Shown piece after piece: positions 40,935-50,623 of a stretch of DNA of 64,000 bases. The notes under the pieces were generated by a model, which saw only the letters and a list, made by a program, of their open reading frames with translations, had not been told where the DNA came from and ran no database searches. Every line of letters begins with the position of its first letter. The first letter of the stretch is position 1. A program made the translations under genes and the position numbers. Source of the DNA: Bordetella genomosp. 11 (GTDB taxonomy: Bacteria > Pseudomonadota > Gammaproteobacteria > Burkholderiales > Burkholderiaceae_B); assembly GCF_002261215.1 (NCBI RefSeq), contig NZ_NEVS01000001.1, forward strand, positions 1,240,001 to 1,304,000, in the 5' to 3' direction.

Positions 40935-41900
40935 ATGTCGCGCCAATTGCCCACCTACACCGATGTTGTCGCCGCCAGCGAAAGATTGCAGGGCGCTGCC
41001 CATCGCACGCCTGTCCTGACCTCCGGCACCGCCGACGCGCGTGCCGGGGCGCGGGTCTTCTTCAAATGCGAAAACTACCAGCGCATGGGCGCCTTCAAGT
41101 TTCGCGGCGGCTATAACGCAATCGCGCGGCTGACGCCCGAACAGCGGCGCGCCGGGGTGCTGACTTTTTCCTCCGGCAATCATGCCCAGGCGATCGCGCT
41201 GGCGGCGCGCCTGCAAGGCGTATCGGCCACCATCATCATGCCGCTGGATGCGCCGGCGGCGAAACGCGCGGCAACGGAAGGGTACGGCGGCAAGGTCGTA
41301 ACCTACGATCGCTACAAGGAAGACCGCGAGGCCGTCGCCACGCGCCTGCAGGCGGAAACGGGCGCGACGCTGATCCCGCCTTACGACCATTTCGATGTCA
41401 TCGCGGGACAAGGCACGGCCGCCAAGGAATTGTTCGAGGAAGTGGGGGAACTGGACTACCTGTTCGTGTGCCTGGGCGGCGGCGGGCTGCTGTCGGGCTC
41501 CCTGCTGAGCGCGGCGGCGCTCAGCCCATCGTGCAAGGTGTATGGCGTCGAGCCCGAGGCCGGCAACGATGGCCAGCAGTCGCTGCGGGCCGGCCACGTC
41601 ATCCCCATCGCCACTCCCAAGTCGATCGCCGACGGCGCACTGACGACGCATCTGGGCGAGCTGACCTTCCCCATCATCCAGAAGCATGTCACCGACATCG
41701 TCACGGTCGCCGATCCGCAGCTGGTGGATACGATGAAGTTCTTCGCCGAACGCATGAAGATGGTGGTAGAGCCCACCGGCTGCCTGGGCGCCGCGGCGGT
41801 GCTGGAACGGGTCGTTCCGGTGCGCGACGCGCGCGTCGGTGTCATCATCAGTGGCGGCAATGTGGATCTGAAAGCATACGCGGGCTTCCTCGCGTCCTGA
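40935..41900 (+). CDS. Threonine/serine dehydratase-like PLP enzyme (threo-3-hydroxyaspartate ammonia-lyase type)
   Basis: A 321-aa fold-type II PLP enzyme. The Schiff-base Lys is in [12 protein letters not shown] (near residue 54), substrate loop [16 protein letters not shown], phosphate-binding loop [13 protein letters not shown], and a C-terminal [11 protein letters not shown]. It lacks a regulatory ACT domain, so it is the catabolic type acting on threonine, serine or 3-hydroxyaspartate. The start is at the ATG preceded by GAGGAAA. Confidence 0.88.
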   Translation: MSRQLPTYTDVVAASERLQGAAHRTPVLTSGTADARAGARVFFKCENYQRMGAFKFRGGYNAIARLTPEQRRAGVLTFSSGNHAQAIALAARLQGVSATIIMPLDAPAAKRAATEGYGGKVVTYDRYKEDREAVATRLQAETGATLIPPYDHFDVIAGQGTAAKELFEEVGELDYLFVCLGGGGLLSGSLLSAAALSPSCKVYGVEPEAGNDGQQSLRAGHVIPIATPKSIADGALTTHLGELTFPIIQKHVTDIVTVADPQLVDTMKFFAERMKMVVEPTGCLGAAAVLERVVPVRDARVGVIISGGNVDLKAYAGFLAS

Positions 41901-41993
41901 TCCATGCCCGGCCGATCGCCGGCCCGTGCTTGCGTCAACCCGGGCCGCCGGCGCAGAATCGACGCTGTTTGCCACATCGACCTGGGGTGACGG

Positions 41994-42926
41994 ATGCGTA
42001 TCCTTATCATAGGCGGCACCGGCTTCATCGGCCGGCACCTGGTGGCGCGGCTGGGCGTGGCGCAGCACCAGGTGCATGTTCCGACGCGGCTGTACGCGCG
42101 CGGACGGGATCTCCAGGTCGTGCCTACCGTGACCCTGTCGCAAACCGACGTGTACGACGACGCCGCGCTGGATGCGGTGCTGGCCGATTGCGATGTGGCG
42201 ATCAACCTGGTCGGCATCCTGCATGACGGGCGCGGTCGTCCCTACGGCCAGGGCTATGCCCGGGCTCATGTCGAGCTGCCGCGCCGTATCGCGCAGGGCT
42301 GCGTGCGCCATGGCGTGCGGCGGTTGATACACGTGAGCGCCCTGGGCGCGGATTCCAACGGTCCCAGCATGTATCTGCGGTCGAAAGGCGATGGCGAGGC
42401 CGCGCTGCGCGACGCCTACGCCGCGGCCCGGGACGGCGCGTGGACCATCGTGCGCCCGTCGGTGGTCTTCGGCCATGACGATCGCTTTACCAATCTGTTC
42501 GCCGGCCTGGCGCGCTGGTTGCCCGTGCTGCCGCTGGCCGGCGCCCGGGCCCGCATGCAGCCGGTCTATGTGGAAGACGTGGCGGCCGCCATCGACGCGA
42601 TGCTGTCCAACCCGCACACGTATGGCAAGGTCTACGAGCTGGCAGGGCCGCAGGTGCATACCCTGGGCGAGATCGCCGGCATGTGCGCGAAATGGAGCGG
42701 GCATCCGCGCAGCGTCATCAACATCCCGATGGGATTGGGCCGGCTGCAGGCCGGTGTCCTGGCCTGCCTGCCCGGCACGCCGCTGATGACCCCCGACAAC
42801 CTGGACAGCCTGACCGTGGACAACGTGGCGCGCGAGCCCATGGCGCCGGAGCTCGGTGTGGTGCCCACGGCGATGGAAGCCGTCGTGCCGGGCTATCTGG
42901 CGAGCCCGCGGGCACGCGGCATTTAA
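41994..42926 (+). CDS. NAD(P)-binding NDUFA9-like / complex I accessory-type epimerase family protein
   Basis: A 310-aa extended SDR-like protein. The N-terminal nucleotide loop is [19 protein letters not shown], then [16 protein letters not shown] with the YxxxK-like pair, and [20 protein letters not shown], characteristic of the complex I NDUFA9 subunit family. In bacteria these proteins are of uncertain function; a link to quinone or NADH dehydrogenase assembly is suggested by homology only. It lies 93 nt after the dehydratase gene. Confidence 0.85.
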   Translation: MRILIIGGTGFIGRHLVARLGVAQHQVHVPTRLYARGRDLQVVPTVTLSQTDVYDDAALDAVLADCDVAINLVGILHDGRGRPYGQGYARAHVELPRRIAQGCVRHGVRRLIHVSALGADSNGPSMYLRSKGDGEAALRDAYAAARDGAWTIVRPSVVFGHDDRFTNLFAGLARWLPVLPLAGARARMQPVYVEDVAAAIDAMLSNPHTYGKVYELAGPQVHTLGEIAGMCAKWSGHPRSVINIPMGLGRLQAGVLACLPGTPLMTPDNLDSLTVDNVAREPMAPELGVVPTAMEAVVPGYLASPRARGI

Positions 42927-42971
42927 GCCCGCCGTCAGCGCCGCGGCGCCGGCGTCCGGGCGCGGGCGCGT

Positions 42972-43544
42972 TCAGCGCACCAGGGCCTTCAGCGCCTGCC
43001 GTATGCCATCGGATACGCCGATGCCCTCGGGCAGGCCTTTGAGCGCAGCGAGCGATTCCTTGTCCGAATAGCCCAGCGCAAGCAGGGCGTTAAGGATATC
43101 CGACTGGCTATCCGGCACGGCGTGCGGCGTCGCGCCGATGTCCGCGCCCAGCTTGCCGCGCATTTCCAGCAGCAGCCGTTCCGCGGTTTTCTTGCCGATG
43201 CCGGGCACGCGCGTCAGCCGGCCGGATTCCTGCAGCGTGATGGCCTGGGCCAGGTCGGCCACCGATAACCCCGACAGGACGGACAGCGCGGTGCGCGCGC
43301 CGATACCGCTGACCTTGACCAGTTCGCGGAAGGCACTGCGTTCGGCGACAGTCGCGAACCCGTAGAGCAGGTGCGCATCCTCGCGCACGGTCAGGTGCGT
43401 GTAGAGCGAAACGCGGGCCCCGTTTTCGGGCAGGGCGTACAGGGTGCTCATGGGCACGTCCACGTCGTAGCCCACGCCGTTCACGTCCACGCAGACGGTG
43501 GGAGGCGATTTCTCGATAAGGATGCCGGTCAGTCGTCCGATCAT
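42972..43544 (-). CDS. ruvA: Holliday junction branch migration protein RuvA
   Basis: A 190-aa protein starting [15 protein letters not shown]. An OB fold (residues 1-65) is followed by tandem helix-hairpin-helix motifs ([40 protein letters not shown]) and a C-terminal RuvB-contacting domain ([19 protein letters not shown]). It binds four-way junctions and recruits RuvB. Last gene of the dusB-fis-purH-ruvC-ruvA operon, 20 nt after ruvC. Confidence 0.96.
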   Translation of the reverse strand: MIGRLTGILIEKSPPTVCVDVNGVGYDVDVPMSTLYALPENGARVSLYTHLTVREDAHLLYGFATVAERSAFRELVKVSGIGARTALSVLSGLSVADLAQAITLQESGRLTRVPGIGKKTAERLLLEMRGKLGADIGATPHAVPDSQSDILNALLALGYSDKESLAALKGLPEGIGVSDGIRQALKALVR

Positions 43545-43564
43545 TTGGTCTATGGCTTAGTGGG

Positions 43565-44116
43565 TTAGCCCGATAGGCGTCCGCCGCGCAGGCGCATGCC
43601 GGCGCGCCGCAGCGACAGAGGCTGATTCAAGGCGGCCAGCCGGTCCGCCAGGGGGCCGACGTGCGCGTGGCAGATGGCGCAGGCCAGCGCATCGGCCGAG
43701 TCGGGCGCGGGCAGGCCGTCCAGCGCCAGCAGGCGCCGTACCATTTCCTGTACCTGTTCCTTGGCGGCCCGTCCGGTGCCGACAACCGACTTCTTGATCT
43801 GCAGCGCGGTGTACTCGTGCACCGCCAGGCCGGTGTCGGCCATCGCGCACAGCGCGGCGCCGCGCGCCTGGCCGAGCAGCAGCGTGGAGGCGGGATTCGT
43901 GTTGAGGAAGACGATTTCCAGCGCGGCGACGTCGGGTCGCGTATCGCGAATAATGTCGCGCAGGTTGTCCAGGATGACTTTCAGGCGGTCGGCCAGCGCG
44001 TTCGCCGGCGGCACCACGACCGTGCCGCTGGCGACATAGCGCAGGCGCGAGCCTTCGGCGTCGATGATGCCGAAGCCGGTGCGGCGCAAGCCGGGATCGA
44101 CGCCGAGGATGCGCAT
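43565..44116 (-). CDS. ruvC: Crossover junction endodeoxyribonuclease RuvC
   Basis: A 183-aa resolvase. It begins [18 protein letters not shown], with the catalytic Asp at position 7. Further acidic residues are in [15 protein letters not shown] and in [16 protein letters not shown]. It cleaves Holliday junctions symmetrically. Its ATG overlaps the purH stop by one nucleotide (TGATG), so translation is probably coupled. Confidence 0.96.
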   Translation of the reverse strand: MRILGVDPGLRRTGFGIIDAEGSRLRYVASGTVVVPPANALADRLKVILDNLRDIIRDTRPDVAALEIVFLNTNPASTLLLGQARGAALCAMADTGLAVHEYTALQIKKSVVGTGRAAKEQVQEMVRRLLALDGLPAPDSADALACAICHAHVGPLADRLAALNQPLSLRRAGMRLRGGRLSG

Positions 44117-45705
44117 CAGTGCCGGAAATGACGGGTGCCGGTCAGCACCATGGCGATGCCATGCTCGTCGGCGGCCGCGATCACTTCGTCATCGCGCATG
44201 CTGCCGCCCGGCTGGATCACGCAATCCGCGCCGGCCGCGACCACCACGTCCAGGCCGTCGCGGAAGGGGAAGAACGCATCCGACGCGACGGCGGAGCCGC
44301 GCAGCGTCAGGCCGGCGTTCTCTGCCTTGATGGACGCGATGCGCGCCGAGTCCACGCGGCTCATCTGGCCCGCGCCCACGCCCAGGGTCATGCCGTCGGC
44401 GCAGAACACGATGGCGTTGGATTTGACGTACTTGGCGACTTTCCAGGCGAACATCATGTCCAGCATCTGCTGTTCGGAAGGCTGCTTGCGCGTCACTACC
44501 TTCAGCGCATCGGGCGCCACGGTAGACGCATCCGGTGTCTGCACCAGCCAGCCGCCGCCCACGCGCTTGACGTCGAACGGATTGTGGCCGGCGCCGGTCG
44601 GCACTTCCAGCACGCGCACGTTTTTCTTTTTGGCCAACAGCGCCAGCGCCGCTCCATCGTAGGCGGGAGCCAGCAGGACCTCCAGGAACTGCTCGCTGAC
44701 CGCTTCGGCCAAGGCCGCGTCGACCGGGCGATTGAAGGCGATGATGCCGCCGAAGGCCGAGGTCGGGTCCGTCTTGAATGCCTTGCGGTAGGCCTCAAGT
44801 GCATGCTCGGCCACCGCGACGCCGCAGGGATTGGCATGCTTGACGATCACGCAGGCCGCGCTGTCGAAGGTGCGCACGCATTCCCAGGCGGCATCGGCAT
44901 CGGCGATGTTGTTGTACGAAAGCTCCTTGCCTTGCAGCTGCCGGTAATTGCCCAACACGCCGGCCGGACGCTGCGTATCGACATAGAAGGCCGCGGACTG
45001 GTGCGGATTTTCGCCGTAGCGCAGGGCCTGCTGCTGGTGCATCTGGATGGTCAGCGTCTCGGGCCAGGGATGGCGTGCCGGCGCGGCTTCCTGGGCTGGC
45101 GCGGGCTCGGCCAGGCTGCTCAGGTAGGCGGCGATGGCCCCGTCATAGGCCGCGGTGTGCGCGTACACCTTGGTGGCCAGTGCCAGCCGCAGCGCGTAGG
45201 AGGTCGTGCCGCCGGCATCGATTTCCGCCAGGACGCGGGTGTAGTCGGCGGGATCGATCACGACGGTGACACCGCCCGCTTCCGTGCCGTGGTTCTTGGC
45301 CGCGGCGCGCAGCATCGCCGGCCCGCCGATATCGATGTTTTCCACCGCGTCCGCGAAGGTGCAGCCCTCGCGTGCGACGGTTTCGCGGAAGGGGTACAGG
45401 TTGACGACCAGCATGTCGATGCGGTCGATGCCCTGGGCCTGCAGCGTGGCCATGTGTTCCTTGCTGTCGCGGCGGGCGAGCAGGCCGCCGTGGATTTTCG
45501 GATGCAGCGTCTTGACGCGTCCGTCGAGGATTTCCGGCGACCCGGTATGCGCGGCGACTTCGGTGACTTGCAGGCCGGATTCCGCCAGCAGCTTGGCGGT
45601 GCCGCCGGTCGAGAGCAGGCGCACGCCGCGCGCCGCCAGCGAACGGGCGAATTCAACGATGCCGGTCTTGTCGGAGACCGAGATAAGGGCGGTTTCGATT
45701 TTCAT
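44116..45705 (-). CDS. purH: Bifunctional AICAR transformylase / IMP cyclohydrolase
   Basis: A 529-aa enzyme for the last two steps of purine synthesis. The N-terminal cyclohydrolase (MGS-like) domain runs [20 protein letters not shown] and [14 protein letters not shown]; the C-terminal formyltransferase domain has [27 protein letters not shown] and [14 protein letters not shown]. Length matches E. coli PurH (529 aa). It is between fis and ruvC in one operon. Confidence 0.97.
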   Translation of the reverse strand: MKIETALISVSDKTGIVEFARSLAARGVRLLSTGGTAKLLAESGLQVTEVAAHTGSPEILDGRVKTLHPKIHGGLLARRDSKEHMATLQAQGIDRIDMLVVNLYPFRETVAREGCTFADAVENIDIGGPAMLRAAAKNHGTEAGGVTVVIDPADYTRVLAEIDAGGTTSYALRLALATKVYAHTAAYDGAIAAYLSSLAEPAPAQEAAPARHPWPETLTIQMHQQQALRYGENPHQSAAFYVDTQRPAGVLGNYRQLQGKELSYNNIADADAAWECVRTFDSAACVIVKHANPCGVAVAEHALEAYRKAFKTDPTSAFGGIIAFNRPVDAALAEAVSEQFLEVLLAPAYDGAALALLAKKKNVRVLEVPTGAGHNPFDVKRVGGGWLVQTPDASTVAPDALKVVTRKQPSEQQMLDMMFAWKVAKYVKSNAIVFCADGMTLGVGAGQMSRVDSARIASIKAENAGLTLRGSAVASDAFFPFRDGLDVVVAAGADCVIQPGGSMRDDEVIAAADEHGIAMVLTGTRHFRH

Positions 45706-45742
45706 GATGGAGTCGGGAAGGCGCGAGGCGGCGGCTGAGTGA

Positions 45743-45982
45743 TCAAACGTGGATGTTGTGCGCGAGCAGTTTCTTGCGCAGGGTATTGCGCGTAATGCCC
45801 AGCATTTCGGAAGCGCGCGACTGGTTGCCGCCGGCCCGTTCCATCGCCATTTCGAGGACCGGCCGTTCTACGCAGCGCATCACCATTTCCCACATGTCGT
45901 GGGGTTCGGCGTCGCCGAGGTCTTCGAAATAGCGCTCCAGGCTGGCGCGCACGCATTCTTCCAGGACATCTTTTTTACTCAT
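45743..45982 (-). CDS. fis: Fis family DNA-binding protein
   Basis: A 79-aa protein from the ATG at 45982 ([11 protein letters not shown]); a TTG four codons upstream is the alternative. The C-terminal helix-turn-helix is [25 protein letters not shown], the Fis/NtrC-tail signature. It is shorter than E. coli Fis (98 aa), as usual in beta-proteobacteria. The dusB-fis order is the classic arrangement. It bends DNA and acts in nucleoid organisation and transcription. Confidence 0.94.
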   Translation of the reverse strand: MSKKDVLEECVRASLERYFEDLGDAEPHDMWEMVMRCVERPVLEMAMERAGGNQSRASEMLGITRNTLRKKLLAHNIHV

Positions 45983-46018
45983 ATAGGGGCACAACTATTT
46001 TTGTTTGTGTGACTGGCG

Positions 46019-47044
46019 TCAGGCCGCCAGCAGGGTTTGCGCGCGGTCGGCCTGCCCAGGGCGGCCGTCGCGCGGAAATTGGTCGAACCAGGCGCCGACG
46101 GCACGCGCCTGCGCGGCGGTATCGTCGATGCGGTTCATGGCGGCAAGGAAGTCGTCGGCGCCGGAAAGGCCTTCGACGTACCAGCCGATGTGCTTGCGCG
46201 CCGTCCGGACACCTGTATGTTCGCCGTAGAAGCGGTAGTGGTCGTCCAGGTGCTCGAGCAGCAGATCGCGCATTTCGCCGTAGGTCGGCGGGTCCAGCGT
46301 GGCCCCGGTGCGCAGGTAGTGGTCGATTTCCCGGAAGATCCACGGCCGGCCCTGGGCGGCCCGGCCGATCATCACGGCATCCGCGCCAGTGTAGTCCAGG
46401 ACGCGGCGCGCTTTCTCGGGACTGTCGATATCGCCGTTGGCGACCACCGGGATCCGGACCGCGGCCTTGACGGCGCGGATGGTGTCATATTCGGCCTGGC
46501 CGGTGTAGAGATCGGCGCGCGTGCGGCCGTGCAGGGTCAGGGCGGCGATGCCGGCCTGTTCCGCCAGGCGCGCGATGCGCAGGGCGTTGCGGTGTTCGCG
46601 GTCCCAGCCGGTGCGGGTCTTGAGCGTCACGGGCACGCCCAGGGGCGCGCAGGCGTCGACCACGGCCTCGAGGATGCGCGCCACCAGGTCCTCGTGGCGC
46701 AGCAGCGCCGATCCGGACGCGACATTGCATACTTTCTTGACCGGACACCCCATGTTGATGTCGATGATGCGCGCGCCCTTGCCGGCATTGAACACGGCGG
46801 CCTCGGCCATCATGGCGGGATCGGCGCCGGCGATCTGCACCGCGACCGGCGCGATCTCTCCGTCATGGTTCAGGCGCCGCGACGTCTTCACGCTATCCCA
46901 CAGCCGCGGGTTGCTCGCGGCCATTTCCGACACGGCATAGCCCGCGCCCAGCCGCTTGCACAGCTGGCGGAACGGACGGTCCGTCACGCCCGCCATGGGC
47001 GCGACCAGCACGTTGTTCGGAAGGGTCCAGGGGCCGATTTGCAT
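46019..47044 (-). CDS. dusB: tRNA-dihydrouridine synthase B
   Basis: A 341-aa FMN enzyme reducing U to dihydrouridine in tRNA D loops. VLVAPMAGVTDRPFRQLCKR near the start, catalytic Cys in NMGCPVKKVCN, LTLHGRTRADLYTGQAEYD, VANGDIDSPEKARRVLDYTG, and MIGRAAQGRPWIFREI for flavin phosphate binding. First gene of the dusB-fis-purH-ruvC-ruvA operon. Confidence 0.96.
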   Translation of the reverse strand: MQIGPWTLPNNVLVAPMAGVTDRPFRQLCKRLGAGYAVSEMAASNPRLWDSVKTSRRLNHDGEIAPVAVQIAGADPAMMAEAAVFNAGKGARIIDINMGCPVKKVCNVASGSALLRHEDLVARILEAVVDACAPLGVPVTLKTRTGWDREHRNALRIARLAEQAGIAALTLHGRTRADLYTGQAEYDTIRAVKAAVRIPVVANGDIDSPEKARRVLDYTGADAVMIGRAAQGRPWIFREIDHYLRTGATLDPPTYGEMRDLLLEHLDDHYRFYGEHTGVRTARKHIGWYVEGLSGADDFLAAMNRIDDTAAQARAVGAWFDQFPRDGRPGQADRAQTLLAA

Positions 47045-47206
47045 CCGCGGATTTTACCCGTGCCGGATGCGGCCCGGATTACGCCCTGTTGCGGCCCCCC
47101 CGGAATAGCCCTGACGGGCCGGGTCGCCGCGCATCCCGTCTATGCGGCGGGCCCTGGGTATTTGGCGTCGCGCCGGCGAGCCGGACGGGCATTGCGACGC
47201 CCGCTA

Positions 47207-48382
47207 TCAGGCCCGCCAGCCTTGCAGCAGATGCCTGGCCAGGGGCGCGCGCAGCGGCGCGGCCAGGTCCAGGGCGAGCAGTGCCAGTCCGCAGGCGTGT
47301 TCCACGGGCGCCAGGCCAGTGGTGAAGACGCGCGGCAGCAGATCGGTCAGGGCGGTGGTAATCCAGCGGTCGCCACGGCGGGCGCCCGCGAACTGGCGCA
47401 GCGAGGCGGCCGGATCGCGGGTGGGGTCGCGCAGCCAGGGCGTCAGGGATTGCGCCAGGCCGGCGGCATCGCGCAGTCCCAGGTTCAGGCCCTGGCCGGC
47501 GACCGGATGCAGGGTTTGCGCCGCATTGCCGATCGCGACCACGCGCCCGTCGACCTGCGCGCGGCGCATGCTCATGAAGAGGGATGAAACGTGGCGATCA
47601 GCGATACAGGTCAGGGCGCCCAGGCGGTCGCCGAAGGCGGTGCCGATCGCATGCGAAAACGCCGGCGCATCCAGTGTCGCCAGCGTGGCCGCGTGCGCCG
47701 GCGCGCAGCACCACACGACGCCGTAGCAATCGTCGCCGGCGGGATGGGGCAGCAGGGCGAGCGGACCTTCGCGGGTGAATCGCTCGAAGGCCCAGCTGGC
47801 GCGGGGCCGGGTGGCGCGGACGGTGGTCAGCACGGCGTCCTGGCCGTATTCGCGGCGCAACTGTCCCGCCGCCGCGCCGTCGGATACGACCGCCACGGCG
47901 CAGCGGATCTCCTGTCCGTCCGCCGCCCGCACGATCACCCCGTCGCCATCGCGGCCGGCGACGCGCGAGCCGTGCGCATGCAGCACGGTGACGCCGGATT
48001 GGGCCACCGCGCGCGCCAGCGCATCGCGTACGGCGGGATAGGGCGCGACGGCGCCCAGCTCGGGCACGTTGAAGTCCGTATCGCGGATCACGGTATGGCC
48101 CAGGCGCCCGCGCTGGGAAACGTGGATGGTATGGATGGGCGCGGCGCCCCGCGGCCGCGCGCCCAGCGTTTCGAGCAGTACCAGGCTGCCGTGGTTCAGG
48201 GCGAGGACACGGGCCCCGGCGGCAGCACCGGCCGGTGCGGCCGGTGCTGCCGGCGCGTGAGGCGCGCCCTGGATCAGGGCAATGCGCGAGGCATCGTCGG
48301 TCACGCGTGCCAGCATCAGCGCCAGCGCCTGCCCCACCGGGCCGGCGCCCAGGATCGCGATAGGAAATGCCGAATCTTTCAT
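47207..48382 (-). CDS. UbiH/UbiF/VisC-family FAD-dependent hydroxylase (ubiquinone biosynthesis)
   Basis: A 391-aa flavoprotein monooxygenase. It starts IAILGAGPVGQALALMLAR (FAD-binding loop) and has IGNAAQTLHPVAGQGLNLGLRDAAGLAQSL, the strongly diagnostic COQ6/UbiH motif. It probably adds a hydroxyl to a polyprenyl-phenol intermediate of ubiquinone. Which ring position it acts on (UbiH, UbiF or UbiI role) cannot be settled here. It stands alone, 162 nt upstream of dusB on the same strand. Confidence 0.88.
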   Translation of the reverse strand: MKDSAFPIAILGAGPVGQALALMLARVTDDASRIALIQGAPHAPAAPAAPAGAAAGARVLALNHGSLVLLETLGARPRGAAPIHTIHVSQRGRLGHTVIRDTDFNVPELGAVAPYPAVRDALARAVAQSGVTVLHAHGSRVAGRDGDGVIVRAADGQEIRCAVAVVSDGAAAGQLRREYGQDAVLTTVRATRPRASWAFERFTREGPLALLPHPAGDDCYGVVWCCAPAHAATLATLDAPAFSHAIGTAFGDRLGALTCIADRHVSSLFMSMRRAQVDGRVVAIGNAAQTLHPVAGQGLNLGLRDAAGLAQSLTPWLRDPTRDPAASLRQFAGARRGDRWITTALTDLLPRVFTTGLAPVEHACGLALLALDLAAPLRAPLARHLLQGWRA

Positions 48383-48434
48383 GCCGGAATTCTAGCTACA
48401 ATTCGCGACGCAGCCTGTCTGCGATGGAATATAC

Positions 48435-48887
48435 ATGGCCGAAGCGTCCTCCGTTCTGCAGTCGTCGCGCCGCGCGCCCCGTACCAAGGTGCGCGCCGGC
48501 CTGCTTGCCCTTTTTCTTGGCTGGATGGGCGCGCACTGGTGGTATCTCGGACGCCGGGGCGCCATCTGGGTGACGCTCTACGCCGTCGCATGCCTGGCCG
48601 CCACGCGGTGGTTTCCGGTGTGGTACGACAATCCGGCCTTCTTCCTGCTGTTCATTCCCATGACCGAAGGCTTCATCGAAAGCGCCGTGCTCAGCCTGCG
48701 CGCCGATGAAAAATTCGATCGCGCGTACAACCCCGGCCTTGCCGGGGCGTCGCGCACGGGATGGGGGCCGGTGCTGGTCGCGCTGGGCGCGGTGCTGATC
48801 GGGTCCATCTGCACCATGTTCGCCATTGCCATGGTGGTGGTCTACGTATGGCAGGCCATGGGGTGGCTGGAGGGCTACGTCCTCTGA
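48435..48887 (+). CDS. TM2-domain membrane protein (150 aa)
   Basis: An inner-membrane protein with the TM2 domain near the N-terminus (AGLLALFLGWMGAHWWYLGRRG, two residues over the helix edge shown here in part). It is followed by AIWVTLYAVACLAA, a third hydrophobic stretch FFLLFIPMTEGF and a C-terminal helix (VLVALGAVLIGSICTMFAIA). The GHRFYLG-type motif of TM2 is replaced by GAHWWYLG. Function unknown. It converges with pepP across a perfect 20-bp palindrome. Confidence 0.82.
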   Translation: MAEASSVLQSSRRAPRTKVRAGLLALFLGWMGAHWWYLGRRGAIWVTLYAVACLAATRWFPVWYDNPAFFLLFIPMTEGFIESAVLSLRADEKFDRAYNPGLAGASRTGWGPVLVALGAVLIGSICTMFAIAMVVVYVWQAMGWLEGYVL

Positions 48888-48944
48888 CGCCGGCGGCGCA
48901 TCGCCTTGGGCGCAAGGCCGGCGCCAGCATCAGGCCCCGCGGTT

Positions 48945-48964
48945 ATGCGGCCGCGCGGCCGCAT
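48945..48964. terminator. Perfect 20-bp palindrome between convergent genes
   Basis: ATGCGGCCGCGCGGCCGCAT is an exact inverted repeat in the 87-bp gap between the TM2 gene and pepP. It could form a GC hairpin in either transcript and serve as a bidirectional 3' structure. It lacks a T-run, so efficient intrinsic termination is uncertain. Confidence 0.5.
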
Positions 48965-48974
48965 CCGCGCAGGC

Positions 48975-50318
48975 CTATTCGCGCATCAGTGCTTCGATCT
49001 CGCGCGCATCCACCGGCACGCCGCGCGTGATCAGTTCGCAGCCTTCGTCCGTGACCAGGGCATCGTCCTCGGTACGGATGCCGATGTTCCAGAACGCTTC
49101 CGGCACGTCGTCCGCGGGGCGCACGTAGATCCCGGGCTCTATCGTCAGCAGCATGCCCTTTTCCAGGATGCGCCAGGGCCGGTCCGGCCCCGCGGGCGCA
49201 TCCGGCATGCGGTAGTCGCCCACGTCGTGCACGTCCAGGCCCAGCCAGTGGCCCGTACGGTGCATATAGAACCGGTTGTAGGCTTTCGATTCGAGCACGC
49301 CATCCAGCGAGCCTTGCAGCAGGCCGGCGTCGATCATGCCCTGGGCCAGCACGCGCAGCGCGGCCTCGTGTCCGTCATTCCATGTCAGGCCGGGACGGGT
49401 CGCGGCACTGGCCGCGTCCTGCGCCGCCACGGTCAGGTCGTATAGCAGGCGTTGCGGGCCGCTGTAGCGACCATTCGCCGGAAACGTGCGGGTGATATCG
49501 GCGGCATAGCCGTCCACTTCGCAGCCGGCGTCCACCAGGACCAGATGGCCGTCCTCCAGCACCGCCTCTCCCGCCGGATAGTGCAGGATGCAGGCGTTCG
49601 GCCCCGTCGCCACGATCGTGTTGTAGGCGACCGATTGCGCGCCATGGCGGCGAAACTCGTAGAGGAGTTCGGCTTCGATCTCGTATTCCCGCATGCCGGG
49701 TCGCGCATGGCGCATGGCGCGCGCATGGGCGCCTGCGGAAATCCGCGCGGCGCGGCGCATGATGGCGATCTCCGCCGGGTCCTTCACCAGCCGCATCTCG
49801 GCGATGAGGGGCAGGGGGTCTTGCTGGCGGACGGGCGGACGTTGCCCCGTGCGGGATTGCGCGCGCGCCGCGTCGACGGCCCGCCGCACGCGTTCGTCGA
49901 CGCGCTCATCGCGCAGTAAGCTCGCGAACAGGATGGGCTGGTCCAGCAGCATGCCGGGCAGCATGTCGTCCAGGCGGTCGACCGGATAGGCCTCGTCGAA
50001 GCCGAAGCGCGCGACGGCGGCATCCGGGCCGAAGCTGCGTCCTTCCCATAGTTCCCGCTCTTCGTTCTTGTCGCGGCAGAACAGCACGGAGCGGTCCGTG
50101 TCCCCGGCAACCAGCACCAGCCAGGCGTCCGGTTCCGGGAAGCCGGTCAGGTACAGGAAGTCGCTGTCCTGCCGATAGGGGTATTCCGCGTCGCGATTGC
50201 GCACGGCGGTCCGCGCGGCGGGCAGCAGGGCAATGCCACCCCCGGCCGATCGCATCAGCGCCTGTAGGTGGCGACGGCGGGCAATCTGGGGAGCGAGGTC
50301 GTCGGGAGGCAGGCTCAT
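48975..50318 (-). CDS. pepP: Xaa-Pro aminopeptidase P
   Basis: A 447-aa M24B metallopeptidase removing N-terminal residues before proline. The N-terminal domain is creatinase-like (LLPAARTAVRNRDAEYPYRQ, DFLYLTGFPEPDAWLVL). The dinuclear metal ligands are visible: two Asp in LVDAGCEVDGYAADITRTFP, His in MHRTGHWLGLDVHDVG, Glu in LLTIEPGIYV and Glu in GIRTEDDALVT. Starts 305 nt from the antiporter gene on the opposite strand. Confidence 0.94.
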   Translation of the reverse strand: MSLPPDDLAPQIARRRHLQALMRSAGGGIALLPAARTAVRNRDAEYPYRQDSDFLYLTGFPEPDAWLVLVAGDTDRSVLFCRDKNEERELWEGRSFGPDAAVARFGFDEAYPVDRLDDMLPGMLLDQPILFASLLRDERVDERVRRAVDAARAQSRTGQRPPVRQQDPLPLIAEMRLVKDPAEIAIMRRAARISAGAHARAMRHARPGMREYEIEAELLYEFRRHGAQSVAYNTIVATGPNACILHYPAGEAVLEDGHLVLVDAGCEVDGYAADITRTFPANGRYSGPQRLLYDLTVAAQDAASAATRPGLTWNDGHEAALRVLAQGMIDAGLLQGSLDGVLESKAYNRFYMHRTGHWLGLDVHDVGDYRMPDAPAGPDRPWRILEKGMLLTIEPGIYVRPADDVPEAFWNIGIRTEDDALVTDEGCELITRGVPVDAREIEALMRE

Positions 50319-50397
50319 GGCATATCCGGCTGTGTCCGAGCGGCTACTTTACCGCGCGGCGCGCGAATTTCGCGGTACAGGCGCGTTAACCTGCTGC

Positions 50398-50403
50398 TAC
50401 AAT
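50398..50403 (+). promoter_or_regulatory. -10 box (TACAAT) upstream of the Mn2+ riboswitch
   Basis: TACAAT sits about 7 nt before the predicted transcription start near 50410, just in front of the riboswitch. The -35 region at 50375-50380 (GTACAG) is weak. Confidence 0.5.
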
Positions 50404-50414
50404 CCGCCCGTTGT

Positions 50415-50562
50415 CATTGGGGAGTAGCCATCCTTACCCCAAGGAGTTTGCGTCAACACACTTGGCGGCCCCTGGCCCCATGGCGCAAACGGCCTTTGCC
50501 ACGTGCGCGCACGCCGCGCGCCGCGCAAACCAGCCAGGCGAGACCTTTGGCCACGACACGCT
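50415..50562 (+). promoter_or_regulatory. yybP-ykoY (manganese) riboswitch
   Basis: The hallmark elements occur in the right order: GGGGAGTAGCC at 50419, CCCCAAGGAG, then GCGTCAACAC (50450), a variable arm, and AGGCGAGACCTTTGGCC (50536-50552). This aptamer binds Mn2+ and normally turns on manganese exporters. It fills most of the 305-bp gap between pepP and the antiporter ATG at 50624. About 60 nt remain for the expression platform, in which no strong Shine-Dalgarno is evident. Assigned by motif recognition; a covariance-model search would settle it. Confidence 0.88.
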
Positions 50563-50623
50563 AACCCAGCCGGGCGAGCCGTGTCGTCGCGCCATCGGTA
50601 TCCGCTCGTCCGGCTGTGTCATC

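Noticed and set aside
40815..42704. Upstream extension of the ruvB frame to 987 codons
   Set aside because: The extension is antisense to the dehydratase and NDUFA9-like genes; RuvB similarity begins exactly at 40814.
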